Assembly (NCBI RefSeq): GCF_000963925.1
Contig: NZ_BAMV01000008.1
Coordinates: 186,001-250,000 of the forward strand
Length of the DNA stretch: 64,000 bases
Reading direction: 5' to 3'
From: Acetobacter cibinongensis
GTDB lineage: Bacteria; Pseudomonadota; Alphaproteobacteria; Acetobacterales; Acetobacteraceae
Position 1 is the first letter of the stretch, and every line of letters starts with the position of its first letter. Shown in pieces: positions 19,242 through 28,926 of this stretch. The notes beneath the pieces were generated by a model that was not told the origin of the DNA, did not search any database, and worked only from the letters and a program-made list of their open reading frames with translations. A program made the translations under genes and the position numbers.

Positions 19242-20567
19242 ATGCAAACAGCAGCCCAGCAGGAAAAACAATCCCTCGCAGATCGAATAGGTATTCCACG
19301 GCCTCTGCTTTGGGGCTTTATTGGTTTATTACTTTTCATGATCGGGGATGGCGTTGAAGCCGGCTATTTGGCCCCTTTTCTTGAAGGGCAAGGACATTCC
19401 TCTACACAGGTAGCCCTGCTTTTCACTATTTATGGTGTTGCTGTTTCGCTTTCGTCATGGCTTTCCGGCCCGTTGTCAGACCTGTGGGGGCCTAAAAAGG
19501 TTATGTGGGTTGGCTTATGGATCTGGGGCATTTTTGAAGTCTTTTTTCTGGTTTTCGGCCTTCAACCCAATAATTATCCCATGATGATTGCAGCTTACAC
19601 GGCACGCGGCTTGGGCTACCCGCTATTTGCCTACGGGTTTCTGGTATGGATTGCTGCGGCAACGCCCGCGCGCCAATTAGGGTCTGCAGCAGGGTGGTTT
19701 TGGTTTGCTTTCTCAGGTGGACTGCCCACGCTTGGTTCGCTGTTTGCAAGTTTTGCAATTCCTCGCATTGGCGAAATGGGAACATTTTGGTCGTCGCTGG
19801 CGCTTGTGATGGTGGGCGGACTGGTAGCCCTCCTCTGCACCCATGAACCGCGTGGCACCCAGCGCCTTAGCCCACCTGATGTGACGCTGAAGCAGGCCAT
19901 GTTTGGGTCAATCAGCATTATCTGGCGTGAACCAAAAACGTTGATTGCCGGGTTGGTGCGTACCATCAACACGTCTTCTGAATATGCGTTTCTGGTTATT
20001 ATGCCGGGTGTATTTACGAAGGTGGTTGGCTTTTCGCTCGAACAGTGGCTTCAGCTTTTGTCTATTGTTTTCCTCAGCAACATTATCTTCAACCTGCTGT
20101 CTGGCATGATGGCAGACCGCTTTGGGCCGCGTGCGGTTGTTGCTGTTGGTGGGGGCCTGGGTGCCGCCATTTCTGTCCCATTATTTTATTATGTGCCGCT
20201 CTCAATGCCACATAACTTTCCCATTGCAGCAGCTATGGGCATTCTCTACGGTGCTGCTTTGGCAGCATTTGTGCCACTTTCGGGGCTTATGCCTCAGGTT
20301 TGCCCCAAGGAAAAAGCGGCCGCATTGTCCATATTGGGCCTTGGTGCGGGTGCTAGCACATGGGTTGGTCCTGCCATCGTAACATGGTTTGAAGGGTGGC
20401 ATGGTGTTGAAGGTGTCATCTGGATTTTCAGTGGCCTTTATGTGCTTTCCGCTGTGATGACGCTTGCTATTACGGTCTCTCCAGAAGCGCGGGCTTATAT
20501 CCGGCGCTCCGAGGCTGTTTCTCAATCCGACCGTGAAGCCGCTATGCATGCTGCGGGCAATCAGTAA
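19242..20567 (+). CDS. MFS permease of the polyol (ribitol/arabinitol) type
   Basis: Inner-membrane major facilitator protein of 441 residues with 12 predicted hydrophobic segments. It resembles the pentitol permeases RbtT/DalT: LLWGFIGLLLFMIGDGVEAGYL in the first segment, LSSWLSGPLSDLWGPKK in the MFS loop 2-3, and FLVFGLQPNNY. Further matches are ARGLGYPLFAYGFLVW, SAAGWFWFAFSGGLP and IPRIGEMGT. By family it should take up a sugar alcohol by proton symport, which suits an acetic acid bacterium living on polyols; the true substrate is not shown. The gene stands alone between two terminators, with no dehydrogenase or kinase beside it. Start ATG at 19242 has AAGGAGAG 11 nt upstream. Confidence 0.85.
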   Translation: MQTAAQQEKQSLADRIGIPRPLLWGFIGLLLFMIGDGVEAGYLAPFLEGQGHSSTQVALLFTIYGVAVSLSSWLSGPLSDLWGPKKVMWVGLWIWGIFEVFFLVFGLQPNNYPMMIAAYTARGLGYPLFAYGFLVWIAAATPARQLGSAAGWFWFAFSGGLPTLGSLFASFAIPRIGEMGTFWSSLALVMVGGLVALLCTHEPRGTQRLSPPDVTLKQAMFGSISIIWREPKTLIAGLVRTINTSSEYAFLVIMPGVFTKVVGFSLEQWLQLLSIVFLSNIIFNLLSGMMADRFGPRAVVAVGGGLGAAISVPLFYYVPLSMPHNFPIAAAMGILYGAALAAFVPLSGLMPQVCPKEKAAALSILGLGAGASTWVGPAIVTWFEGWHGVEGVIWIFSGLYVLSAVMTLAITVSPEARAYIRRSEAVSQSDREAAMHAAGNQ

Positions 20568-20600
20568 AACTCTGGACGTCTCATAATCGGGTTGTCTTGG

Positions 20601-20637
20601 AAGGGCGCAAGGACTTTGTCTCTTGCGCCCTTTTTTT
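20601..20637 (+). terminator. Rho-independent terminator after the MFS permease
   Basis: GGGCGCAAG and CTTGCGCCC form a perfect 9-bp stem followed by seven T. Confidence 0.92.
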
Positions 20638-20735
20638 GCTGCTGGGGAGAAGGGCTTTTTGCGCTAACCTGCGTGTTGAAGGTGTAAAATACTATTGGTA
20701 GGGGCTGGCTGTAATATATCGCATACTGCGTGTGA

Positions 20736-20776
20736 TTGACATTGAATGAGATATTACCACTATTGTGTGGTAATAT
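20736..20776 (+). promoter_or_regulatory. Promoter candidate with 26-bp dyad operator before the ABC importer
   Basis: A consensus -35 box TTGACA is at 20736-20741. A perfect inverted repeat ATATTACCAC TATTGT GTGGTAATAT covers 20751-20776. TATTGT in its centre would be a -10 box with a 19-bp spacer; ACTATT gives 17 bp. A regulator bound to the dyad would cover the -10 element, which suggests repression. No regulator gene is adjacent. Confidence 0.55.
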
Positions 20777-20808
20777 TAGTCACTTATCCGCAGATGGGCG
20801 TGAAACAC

Positions 20809-21852
20809 ATGAAGCGTTTGTTTTCCAAATTGGCGCTGCTCGGGGCTGTTGCCCTCTCAGCGTTTGCAGTGCCTGCCAGTGCAGGTACGCCTATCAAGGT
20901 TGGTTATATACCAGTCCTCGGGTCGTCCGCTTTGTTTGTAGTGGATGGGGAAGGCTGGGCTAAATCTGCCGGGTTGGATTTACAGCTTGTTCGCTTTACC
21001 TCTGGCCCGCAAGCCATTCAGGCTTTGGTCTCTGGACGCATAGATGCCTACGTGGCGGGAGTACTGCCTTTATTGCAGGCGCGTGCTCATGGTGCGGATG
21101 TAAAGGTTGTTACGGCGGCCTCTGTGGAGGAATTGGAGGTTGTTGCGCGCGGCAAGCTGGCTGAGGCACTTCCCAAACAGCAGGATGGGGACGTACCTGT
21201 CTCCGCTGTAAAAACGGCTTTTGATACTTTCAAGGCGGAGCAGTCACGGCCACCGCGTCTGGCAGCACAGCCTGCCGGCTCCGTGCCGGATACGCTGTTG
21301 CGTTATTGGCTTCAGAAGCGCGTGAACATCCCGGCACCATTGACCAATACGGTCAGCATAGTTGGCGTTGATATTGATGCAGCACAGCAGGCCTTTCTTG
21401 CGGGTGCAGTCGATGCAGCCGTTCTGCGTGAACCTGCTTTGACGGTTGTGCGCTCACGGTTGCCCGAAACCAGAACGCTTGCGACCGGGCATGATCTGTT
21501 ACCAGACCAGCCTGGATCAGTTCTCGCTATCGTCAAGCCTGACGCTCCAGAACATCAGGTCTGGTCCCAAAAGCTGGCAGAATTGTTTGTGAAAGCCACA
21601 ACGCTTCTGGCGACCCACCCAGATGAAGCTGCGCCTTTTGTCACGAAAGCTTTGGGTGGAGGCATTTTGAGTGAAGATATTCTCAAAAAAGCGCTCGAGC
21701 ATTCGGCCTCTCGGTTTGTCAGTGACCCAGCAAGAATAGTTGAGGGCGTCCGCCAATTGCAGGATTTTGAAGTTGAGCAGGGCTTGTTACGCAAGGCACA
21801 ACCGGTAGATGATCTGTTTGATCTTGATTTATGGCGGCGTGTCAAACAGTGA
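20809..21852 (+). CDS. NitT/TauT-family ABC transporter, periplasmic substrate-binding protein
   Basis: Periplasmic binding protein of a three-gene ABC importer. The start at 20809 gives MKRLFSKLALLGAVALSAFA with a cleavable signal ending in ASA; an ATG at 20794 would add five residues and is possible, while 20746 lies inside the promoter dyad. After the signal, IKVGYIPVLGSSALFVVDGEG and FTSGPQAIQALVSGRIDAYVAG match the NMT1/SsuA/TauA-like fold. About 347 residues, normal for the family. Known members bind nitrate, sulfonates, taurine or pyrimidine precursors; nothing here fixes the substrate. Its stop overlaps the permease start. Confidence 0.82.
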   Translation: MKRLFSKLALLGAVALSAFAVPASAGTPIKVGYIPVLGSSALFVVDGEGWAKSAGLDLQLVRFTSGPQAIQALVSGRIDAYVAGVLPLLQARAHGADVKVVTAASVEELEVVARGKLAEALPKQQDGDVPVSAVKTAFDTFKAEQSRPPRLAAQPAGSVPDTLLRYWLQKRVNIPAPLTNTVSIVGVDIDAAQQAFLAGAVDAAVLREPALTVVRSRLPETRTLATGHDLLPDQPGSVLAIVKPDAPEHQVWSQKLAELFVKATTLLATHPDEAAPFVTKALGGGILSEDILKKALEHSASRFVSDPARIVEGVRQLQDFEVEQGLLRKAQPVDDLFDLDLWRRVKQ

Positions 21853-22613
21853 GTGACAAAGTTTCGGTTAAAAGCAGATGGCTTCTATCGGCCATCGGGT
21901 TGCTTTTCTTTTTTGGGACATGGGAAGCATCGGTCAGGACCGGCCTGCTTCCTGCCGGTATGGTCCCGGCACCCAGCTCGCTCTGGCAGGCTTGGCGGGA
22001 TGAGGTGCAGGGAGGTTTCTGGCAGCAGGCCATCAAGGACAGTTTGGGCCATTATCTTCTCGGTTTGGCCATTGGCTCAGTCTTTGGTGCGCTTTTAGGG
22101 CTGTTGTGCGGCATGCTTGCTGTGCTGGATGGCCTGCTGGATGGCATTGTGAGGTTGCTGCGGCCCGTGCCGGGTTTGGCATGGGTGCCATTTGCCATTC
22201 TCTGGTTTGGCCTCAACACAGCCGGGGCGACGTTCGTTATCGCCATTTCAGTATTCTGGATTAATTTTTACGCGGCCTATGCTGCTGTGAAGAGCGTAGA
22301 TCCCGAATTTTATGAGCTTGCGGCCTCTTTCGGGCATGGCAGTTTTTTTGGCCGTCTGGTCAAGGTTGTCTTACCTGCTTCTGCTCCCGGTCTGATGGCG
22401 GGTTTACGCACGGGGCTTGGGCAAGGCTGGATGTCCGTTGTGGCCGCAGAACTGTTTGGGGTGCCGGGTATTGGTGCCAGAATGATGCAGGCCTCGAGCT
22501 TGCTGGCTACCGATGTTGTGGTTGTCTATATGCTGACCATGGCTTTGCTTTATGCCCTGACAGACTTTCTGTTCGGGTTTGTGAGAAAATTCGTTTTGCG
22601 GTGGCAGCCATGA
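21849..22613 (+). CDS. NitT/TauT-family ABC transporter, permease
   Basis: Integral membrane subunit with about six hydrophobic segments. The conserved EAA-type loop is near ELAASFGHGSFFGRLVKVVLPASAPGLMAGLRTGLGQGW, where it would meet the ATPase. The GTG at 21849 overlaps the stop of the binding-protein gene (GTGA) and is preferred; an ATG at 21831 would add six residues and overlap by 22 nt. About 254 residues. Ends in an ATGA overlap with the ATPase gene, so the three genes form one coupled operon. Confidence 0.83.
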   Translation: MSDKVSVKSRWLLSAIGLLFFFGTWEASVRTGLLPAGMVPAPSSLWQAWRDEVQGGFWQQAIKDSLGHYLLGLAIGSVFGALLGLLCGMLAVLDGLLDGIVRLLRPVPGLAWVPFAILWFGLNTAGATFVIAISVFWINFYAAYAAVKSVDPEFYELAASFGHGSFFGRLVKVVLPASAPGLMAGLRTGLGQGWMSVVAAELFGVPGIGARMMQASSLLATDVVVVYMLTMALLYALTDFLFGFVRKFVLRWQP

Positions 22614-23416
22614 GCAGTGCAGACCAGATTGCCGGGCTTGAAAATGTTGGCCTGTCTTATGATGGCGGAAAGAATTTTATTCTTCGCCATGTTAGCCTGA
22701 CATTACATAAAAATGAGTTTGTGGCCCTGCTTGGGCCGTCTGGTGTGGGGAAGTCTACAGTTCTGCGGGTCTTTATGGGGCTTACAGCACCTTCCGAAGG
22801 CCGTGTTGTTTTATCGGATGAGGCTGGGAAGCTGCCGCAGGAAAAAACCAAGCGGCGCAAGCAGGCTCTCGTTTTTCAGGATGCACGCCTTATGCCGTGG
22901 CGTACGGTCGCGCAGAATGTGGCATTTGGGCTTGAAGGGCTGCACCTGACACGAGAAGAAAAAACATCCCGTGTTTTGCAAGCGCTGAAACTTGTGGGGC
23001 TGGAGCAGGCCGCTGAACGCTGGCCACGCCAGCTTTCTGGGGGCCAGCGTCAGCGTGTTGGCGTGGCACGCGCTCTGACAGTGGACCCGGACCTGCTGCT
23101 GATGGATGAACCATTCGGCGCACTGGACCCGGTAACACGGCTTAATTTGCAGGATGAGTTGCTTAGAATATGGGAACAGACCCATAAGACCGTCCTGTTT
23201 GTAACCCACGACATAGAAGAGGCTCTCAAGCTTGCCACACGCATAGTCGTGCTTTCGGGCTCGCCTGCTGGCATTGCAGGGGTTCTGGAGGTGCCCGAAA
23301 ATCAGAAAGATCCGCTCTCGGAGGCGTTTCGTATCAACTCTGCCCGCTTACGCGCCATGATAGCGGGTGAGGCAGATCCGGGTGGGGCCCCTTACTGGTA
23401 CTCTGGCCAGATTTAG
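22610..23416 (+). CDS. NitT/TauT-family ABC transporter, ATP-binding protein
   Basis: Cytosolic ATPase of the importer, 268 residues. It has Walker A GPSGVGKST, the Q-loop in LVFQDARLMPW, signature LSGGQRQRVGVARAL, Walker B LLLMDEPFGALD and the H-loop VTHDIEEA. The LMPW motif after the Q-loop is typical of the SsuB/TauB group. The ATG at 22610 overlaps the permease stop by 4 nt; a GTG three codons upstream is less likely. No terminator is evident in the following 84 bp. Confidence 0.88.
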   Translation: MSSADQIAGLENVGLSYDGGKNFILRHVSLTLHKNEFVALLGPSGVGKSTVLRVFMGLTAPSEGRVVLSDEAGKLPQEKTKRRKQALVFQDARLMPWRTVAQNVAFGLEGLHLTREEKTSRVLQALKLVGLEQAAERWPRQLSGGQRQRVGVARALTVDPDLLLMDEPFGALDPVTRLNLQDELLRIWEQTHKTVLFVTHDIEEALKLATRIVVLSGSPAGIAGVLEVPENQKDPLSEAFRINSARLRAMIAGEADPGGAPYWYSGQI

Positions 23417-23500
23417 GTATTTTATCAAAAAATTGATGCGACCATGCATCCCAGCGCAGAAGGCTGCGTTAGAAGAAGTTATTAGAAGGGAGTAGGCGTA

Positions 23501-23743
23501 ATGAGTGACAAAGCAGACGATATTCAGCACAAGCTGGAAGACGGTGTAGGCCGCCTGCAAGACGGCGCTGACAAGCTGTTTGATAAAGCCGATGCCGCCA
23601 CGGACGACTTTGTAAGCAGCGTTAAAAGCTGCACGGCGCTGGATGCTGTGCGGGACACGATTGTTGACCAACCACTGCTTGCTGTAGGCGTGACAGGGGC
23701 TGCAAGTTTTCTGCTTGGTGCTGTTCTAAAACGCAAACTTTGA
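23501..23743 (+). CDS. Small DUF883-like (ElaB/YqjD-type) membrane-anchored protein
   Basis: An 80-residue protein with an amphipathic, charged N-terminal helix (KADDIQHKLEDGVGRLQDGADKLFDKADAATDD). A single C-terminal membrane segment with a glycine-zipper look (QPLLAVGVTGAASFLLGAVLKRKL) follows. This layout fits the ElaB/YqjD/DUF883 group, members of which are ribosome- or membrane-associated stationary-phase proteins in E. coli. Good RBS (AAGGGAG). Its C-terminal half is similar to that of the CsbD-like protein at 35140. Function here is not known. Confidence 0.7.
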   Translation: MSDKADDIQHKLEDGVGRLQDGADKLFDKADAATDDFVSSVKSCTALDAVRDTIVDQPLLAVGVTGAASFLLGAVLKRKL

Positions 23744-23778
23744 TCTAGTAACAGCTCTTTTTTTAAGGACATACTCTT

Positions 23779-23955
23779 ATGCTGAAAATGGCTCTTTTCT
23801 TTTTGGTGATTTCTATTATCGCCGCGCTATTCGGGTTTGGTGGCATTTCCAGCGCTGCTGCTGGTATGGCAAAAATCCTGTTCTTTATTGCCATTGTCCT
23901 TTTTGTTGTGTTCCTGGTCGTGGCACTTCTGGCCGGTCGTACCATTATGAGGTGA
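23779..23955 (+). CDS. Small DUF1328 (YtjA-like) membrane protein
   Basis: A 58-residue protein starting [20 protein letters not shown], with two hydrophobic segments around a [12 protein letters not shown] turn, as in the DUF1328/YtjA family. It is followed by a bidirectional terminator. RBS is AAGGA at 23765-23769. It lies 35 bp after the DUF883-like gene and probably shares its transcript. Family function is unknown; members are often stress-linked. Confidence 0.8.
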   Translation: MLKMALFFLVISIIAALFGFGGISSAAAGMAKILFFIAIVLFVVFLVVALLAGRTIMR

Positions 23956-23984
23956 TGCTGAGTTCTTACTGAACACGCGTCATT

Positions 23985-24022
23985 AAAAAAGCCTCTCCCA
24001 TGAAAGTGGGAGAGGCTTTTTT
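23985..24022. terminator. Bidirectional terminator
   Basis: AAAAAAGCCTCTCCCA, loop TGAAAG, TGGGAGAGGCTTTTTT. The A-run and T-run serve both the rightward small genes and the leftward RND operon, whose last gene ends at 24042. Confidence 0.93.
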
Positions 24023-24041
24023 GTGTGCAGAACGCTTGCCC

Positions 24042-25613
24042 TCAGCGGTTGCTGGGCAGGAAGTTTTTGTCTTTCTGGATAAAGGTAGGCAGGAAGGGGT
24101 TGTCTTTCTGCATGGAGTTCTTGCTTGGCAGGCTAGTGGCATCCCAGCCGCCGCCGAGATTCTGGATGAGTGTTACTGAATCTAGAATTCGGCTCTGCTG
24201 AATTTGGAGTGCCGTCTGAGCGTTGGAAAGAGCGGTCACTTCAGACGTAATAACCGTTGTATAAATCTGGGTCCCAGCCAGGTACTGGTTCAGGGCAACG
24301 GTGACAGCTTTATTAGCGGCATCCAGCGCCACTTTTTGTTCATCAGCCTGCTGCGCGAGAATACGCAGGTTTGAGAGCTGATCTTCTACCCCTTGTAGCG
24401 CCGTCAGCACCGTCTGGCGGTAAGTGGCAACATACAGGTCATAGTTCGCGTCAGCTTCATGCACAGCGGCTGTGCGGCTGCCACCAGAGAAGATGGTTTC
24501 CGTAGCGGAAGCGCCCAGCGACCAGATGCGGTTTGCGACCTGAACCAATGAACCTACCGGGTCGCCACTGTAAGAGTAAGACGCACTCAGTTTAACTTCA
24601 GGATAGAACGCGGCAATGGCCGCACCAATCTGCGCGTTATATTCTTCCATTCGGCGTTCTGCTGCGGCCACATCCGGCCGCCGTTCCAGCAGTTGTGCCG
24701 GGACGGATACCGGAATGGCGGGAATATCCCGCGGCAGTGCGCCAGGTGCAATAGACACGTCTGCCGGGGTTTTACCAATCAGAATAGCAACCGCATGTTC
24801 ATATTGTGCCCGGTTAGCCTGCGTAGCCGTTGCCTGAGCACGGGTCTGTTCAAGCTGTGTTTTGGCTTGCAGCAGGGTTGTGGGGTCTGCCGTGCCAGCT
24901 TCATACTGGTTGCGGGTTATCTCGTAAGAGCGTTCGTAGAACTTTACGTTGCGTTGCAGCAGATCATGCAGGCTGTCCTGATACCGCATGTTGAAATAGG
25001 CTGTTGCCAGTTGGGCCTGATAAGAAAGTTTGGCATTGGCCAGGTCAGCCGCACTTGCCTGTGTTTCCGTAACCTGAGCCTGAATCTGCCTGCGGATCTT
25101 GCCCCAGAGATCAAGGTCCCAAGAGGCACTAGGCCCCATGCCATAGGTGTTCGCTGTGCTGTTGGACGGCATAGCCCCCCCGACTTCTGTGGTGCCGCCG
25201 TTGCTGACAACCGTACCAGATGAGCGGGAGCCACGCCCTGCACTTTGCCGGTTAAAAGTAAGAGAACCGCTGAGGGTAGGGTAAAGCTGTGCGCGAATGG
25301 AATTAATGCTGGCCCGTGCAGCGCGGTAACGGGACTCATATTCCTTCACATTCTGGTTGTTGAGTTCAACCTGAGCTTCAAGCTGGTTCAGCACGGGGTC
25401 ATTATAAATGGTCCACCAGGTGCCTTTGGGAAGTTCAGCCAGAGCCGGGTTGGCGTAGTTCCAGCCGGGGGCAGGGCGCAGTTCCTTGAATTTTGGGGAT
25501 ACGATGGCTGTGGGACGTTTGTAGGATGGACCAACCATACAGCCGGTAAAAACCAGCGGTGCCAGCAGGATACCCAAACGGCGTGAGAGCGGACGGAAAG
25601 GAGAAAGCTTCAT
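24042..25613 (-). CDS. RND efflux outer-membrane channel lipoprotein (NodT/OprM type)
   Basis: TolC-like outer-membrane channel of a tripartite pump. The 523-residue product begins with a lipoprotein signal whose lipobox is FTGC, followed by MVGPSYKRP, the hallmark of the NodT family. Two outer-membrane efflux repeats follow, with long coiled helices (for example YESRYRAARASINSIRAQLYP and YEITRNQYEAGTADPTTLLQAKTQLEQTRAQ). The C-terminal tail after NLGGGWD is longer than usual and Lys/Phe-rich (KDNPFLPTFIQKDKNFLPS). It is the last gene of the operon, 10 bp after the second RND subunit. Confidence 0.9.
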   Translation of the reverse strand: MKLSPFRPLSRRLGILLAPLVFTGCMVGPSYKRPTAIVSPKFKELRPAPGWNYANPALAELPKGTWWTIYNDPVLNQLEAQVELNNQNVKEYESRYRAARASINSIRAQLYPTLSGSLTFNRQSAGRGSRSSGTVVSNGGTTEVGGAMPSNSTANTYGMGPSASWDLDLWGKIRRQIQAQVTETQASAADLANAKLSYQAQLATAYFNMRYQDSLHDLLQRNVKFYERSYEITRNQYEAGTADPTTLLQAKTQLEQTRAQATATQANRAQYEHAVAILIGKTPADVSIAPGALPRDIPAIPVSVPAQLLERRPDVAAAERRMEEYNAQIGAAIAAFYPEVKLSASYSYSGDPVGSLVQVANRIWSLGASATETIFSGGSRTAAVHEADANYDLYVATYRQTVLTALQGVEDQLSNLRILAQQADEQKVALDAANKAVTVALNQYLAGTQIYTTVITSEVTALSNAQTALQIQQSRILDSVTLIQNLGGGWDATSLPSKNSMQKDNPFLPTFIQKDKNFLPSNR

Positions 25614-25623
25614 CGGGCGTATT

Positions 25624-28600
25624 TCAGGTATCTTGCAGGTTACGGGAAAAAGGAAGGCGCCACAGTCTACCCTGTTCTATACGCAGGCGCAGGCCGTCTA
25701 TCAGCAAATAAATAACAGGCGTGGTGTAAAGTGTCAGCGCCTGGCTGACCACAAGCCCGCCAACAATGGCAATACCCAGAGGGCGCCGGAGCTCCGCGCC
25801 ATAACCATTGGCGACAATAAGCGGCGCGGCGCCAAGGGCTGCGGCAAGGGAGGTCATCATAATCGGGCGGAAGCGTAGAAGGCACGCGGTCCGAATGGCT
25901 TCCAGTGAGGAAAGGTTTTGCTCCCGCTCTGCCGCAATAGCAAAATCGACCAGCATGATTGCGTTTTTCTTCACAATGCCAATCAGCAGAATAACGCCGA
26001 TCATGGCAATGAGCGAGAATTCTTCCCCCGCAATCTGGAGCGCCAGAAGGGCTCCTACACCTGCGGAGGGCAGGGTGGAGAGGATGGTAAGGGGGTGCGC
26101 ATAGCTTTCATACAGCACGCCCAGCACAACATAGACTGCCACCAGAGCCGCCAGAATCAGCAAAGGCTCATTGTTGACGGTCTTCTGAAACTGCGCGGCA
26201 TTGCCAGCAAAACTACCGTGAATGGTAGGGGGCATGTGCAGTGCAACCTGCGCAGCTTCGATAATCTGCGTAGCGGCTCCCAAAGAGACGTTCTGCGCTA
26301 GATTGAACGAGATTGTAGACGCAACAGATTGTCCCTGATGATTAACTGACAGAGGCGTTTTGGTCTGTTTAAGTTGCGATATAAAAGTCAGCGGGACTAC
26401 GGACGAAGAGGACGTAGAGACGGCAGACCCATTTGAGGCTCCGCTGCCACCAGCCAGTGCATTGGCAATCTGGTTCTTGAAGGATTGTGTGCTCAGGCTG
26501 GATGCCACATCGTTCCCGGCTGAATCCCGCCCCGTGGTGTTGCGTACACGGATGGTATTGGCGCGCGTTCCCCCACCAGCGGACCCGCCAGATACGCTCA
26601 CCCAAACCTGGTGCAGGTCATTGGGAGAAGACCAGAAGGCGGGGTCAGCTTCCATGACAACGCGATACTGGTTGAGCGGATTATAAATGACAGAGGCGGC
26701 ACGCTGACCAAACGCATCATAGAGTGTGTTGGACAGCATTTGCGGGGTAACATTGACCCGCGCCGCCGTGTCACGGCTGATCATGACACTAATGGCGGAG
26801 CCACCTTGCTCAACATCGGAAGTAACTTCTGTCAGTTCCTTATGTTTTTGCAACTCCGCCTGCAATTTGCTGGTCCAGGAATAGACCTCTGAGGCATCCT
26901 CCCCCTCCAGCGTGTACTGGTAAGAGGCGCTGCTCTGGCGCGCTCCGGCACGGACGGCACCAGGCTGCATCAGGAAAAATTGAGCCCCGACCATGGAGGT
27001 GAATTTGCTTTCAATACGCGCAATCAACTCGGTTGGGGTATCGTGGCGCTCTGATTTGTCCTTGAGCTGTAAAAACATATTGGCAGAGTTGGAGGAGCCG
27101 CGTCCGCCCATAAAACTGGCAACACTTTTTACATCAGGATCGCTTTTGATAATGTTTTGTACCTGCGTAAGCTTTTTTGACAGGGCTTGAAAAGAAATCC
27201 CTTGGTCACCGCGTAGATGGCCCATCAACATTCCCGTATCTTCTGTTGGGAAAAACCCTTTGGGCATATGCACAAATAACGCGACGATCATAACAAGCGT
27301 TACAGGTAGCGAGAGAAGCACCAGCCAATAGTGTCGCAGGGCAATATCCAGAGAATGGGTATAATGCGTCTGAACGCTATCCAGAAAACGGGTTATGCTG
27401 CCAGATATTTTTGAAAGAAAACCGTTCTTTTTGCTCTGTTCAGGCGGTGTGGCTTTAAGAATTTGCGCGGCCATCATTGGGGTGAGTGTCAGGGAAAGCA
27501 CCATTGAAATCAGAATGGTGATGGACACGGTCATGGCAAATTCGTGAAAAAGCCGACCAGCTAAACCGCCCAACAGCAGAATGGGAAGAAAAACGGCAAT
27601 AAGCGAAATGGAAATGGAAATAACCGTAAAGGCAACTTCCTGACTGCCCTTGAGTGCTGCCTCTCTGGGGGACAGGCCTTCTTCAATATAACGCGCAATA
27701 TTTTCCACAACCACAATGGCATCATCAACCACAAAACCAGTTGAGACGGTGAGCGCCATGAGGGACATGTTATCCAGCGAATACCCCAAAAGCTTCATGG
27801 CGCCGAATGTCGCGACAATAGACGTTGGGACAACAATGGCTGGAATAAGCGTCATACGAACAGAGTGCAGGAAGACCAGCACAACCAGAATAACCAGTAC
27901 GACGGAGATAATGAGGGTGAGTTGTGTATCAGCCAAAGAGGCACGGATGGTCAGAGACCTGTCCAGCCCAATATGCAGGTCAACGCCCCCGGGTAATGCT
28001 GAGCGCAGGAGCGGTAATTTGGCGTTAATTTCATCCACGGTCTGAATAACGTTGGCACCGGCTTGCGGGAACACGATACCAATAACAGAGCGGGAATTAT
28101 TGAAAAAACCGGCGTTGTGTAAGTCTTCAACGCTATCATCGACCCGTGCGACATCGGACAGCCGGACAGGGCGGTTGTTGCGCCATGCAATAATCAGGTC
28201 ACGGTAGGATTGTGCATCCCGTGCCTGATCATTGGTATCCAGTGTGAAGCGGAAGCCGTTCTGGTCAATAATCCCTTTGGGGGTGTGGGCGTTGGCGGAT
28301 GCCAGAGCCGCCCGAATATCCTCAAACCCGATCCCGTAACGGAAGAGCGGCAGCGGGTTGATTTCCACGCGGACCGCGGGAAGGGAGCTTCCTCCGATTT
28401 CAACCTGACCCACACCCCGGATTTGTGAAAGTTGCTGCACCAGCACATTGGTTGCGTAATCGTAAAGCTGGGGCTGCGTATGGGTATCTGACGTGAGCGC
28501 CAGAATAAGAACAGGCGCACCATTGGGGTTTGCTTTGGAATAACTGGGGTTCTGGCGCAGAGATGTCGGGAGGTCTGCGTGTGCCGCCTGAAGAGCTGCC

Positions 28601-28926
28601 TCCACATCCCGCGCGGCCCCGTTAATATCCCGCGATAAAGCAAATTGCAGCGTAATGCGCGTGGTGTTCTGGGAAGATTGAGACGTCATTTCCGTAAGGT
28701 CTGCAATCTGGCCCAGATGCCGCTCCAGCGGTCCGGCTACGGCGCTGGCTATTTCTTCTGGAGAGCCACCAGGTTGGCGGGCCTGCACCTGAATGACCGG
28801 AAAATCGACATTCGGCAGGTCCGCTACGGGCAGGCTTCTATACCCCATCAAGCCTGCCAGCAGTAACGCCACAGTCATGAGCGTCGTGGCAACTGGCCGG
28901 TCAATAAAGATCCGGCTTATGTTCAC
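25624..28926 (-). CDS. mdtC: RND multidrug efflux transporter, MdtC-like subunit (GTG start)
   Basis: Proton-driven inner-membrane exporter subunit with 12 membrane segments. The start is GTG at 28926, overlapping the preceding stop (GTGA); it yields [24 protein letters not shown], the usual N-terminus. An open extension to 28992 lies within the previous gene. The proton-relay aspartates of segment 4 are present in [17 protein letters not shown]. At about 1100 residues it is some 75 longer than E. coli MdtC, partly through a Gly/Ser/Asn-rich stretch in the periplasmic domain near 26385-26600. Forms a heteromeric pump with the MdtB-like subunit. Confidence 0.88.
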   Translation of the reverse strand: MNISRIFIDRPVATTLMTVALLLAGLMGYRSLPVADLPNVDFPVIQVQARQPGGSPEEIASAVAGPLERHLGQIADLTEMTSQSSQNTTRITLQFALSRDINGAARDVEAALQAAHADLPTSLRQNPSYSKANPNGAPVLILALTSDTHTQPQLYDYATNVLVQQLSQIRGVGQVEIGGSSLPAVRVEINPLPLFRYGIGFEDIRAALASANAHTPKGIIDQNGFRFTLDTNDQARDAQSYRDLIIAWRNNRPVRLSDVARVDDSVEDLHNAGFFNNSRSVIGIVFPQAGANVIQTVDEINAKLPLLRSALPGGVDLHIGLDRSLTIRASLADTQLTLIISVVLVILVVLVFLHSVRMTLIPAIVVPTSIVATFGAMKLLGYSLDNMSLMALTVSTGFVVDDAIVVVENIARYIEEGLSPREAALKGSQEVAFTVISISISLIAVFLPILLLGGLAGRLFHEFAMTVSITILISMVLSLTLTPMMAAQILKATPPEQSKKNGFLSKISGSITRFLDSVQTHYTHSLDIALRHYWLVLLSLPVTLVMIVALFVHMPKGFFPTEDTGMLMGHLRGDQGISFQALSKKLTQVQNIIKSDPDVKSVASFMGGRGSSNSANMFLQLKDKSERHDTPTELIARIESKFTSMVGAQFFLMQPGAVRAGARQSSASYQYTLEGEDASEVYSWTSKLQAELQKHKELTEVTSDVEQGGSAISVMISRDTAARVNVTPQMLSNTLYDAFGQRAASVIYNPLNQYRVVMEADPAFWSSPNDLHQVWVSVSGGSAGGGTRANTIRVRNTTGRDSAGNDVASSLSTQSFKNQIANALAGGSGASNGSAVSTSSSSVVPLTFISQLKQTKTPLSVNHQGQSVASTISFNLAQNVSLGAATQIIEAAQVALHMPPTIHGSFAGNAAQFQKTVNNEPLLILAALVAVYVVLGVLYESYAHPLTILSTLPSAGVGALLALQIAGEEFSLIAMIGVILLIGIVKKNAIMLVDFAIAAEREQNLSSLEAIRTACLLRFRPIMMTSLAAALGAAPLIVANGYGAELRRPLGIAIVGGLVVSQALTLYTTPVIYLLIDGLRLRIEQGRLWRLPFSRNLQDT

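Noticed and set aside
20736-20776. MerR-type promoter with a 19-bp spacer
   Set aside because: In MerR promoters the dyad lies between -35 and -10; here it covers the -10, and no merR gene is adjacent.
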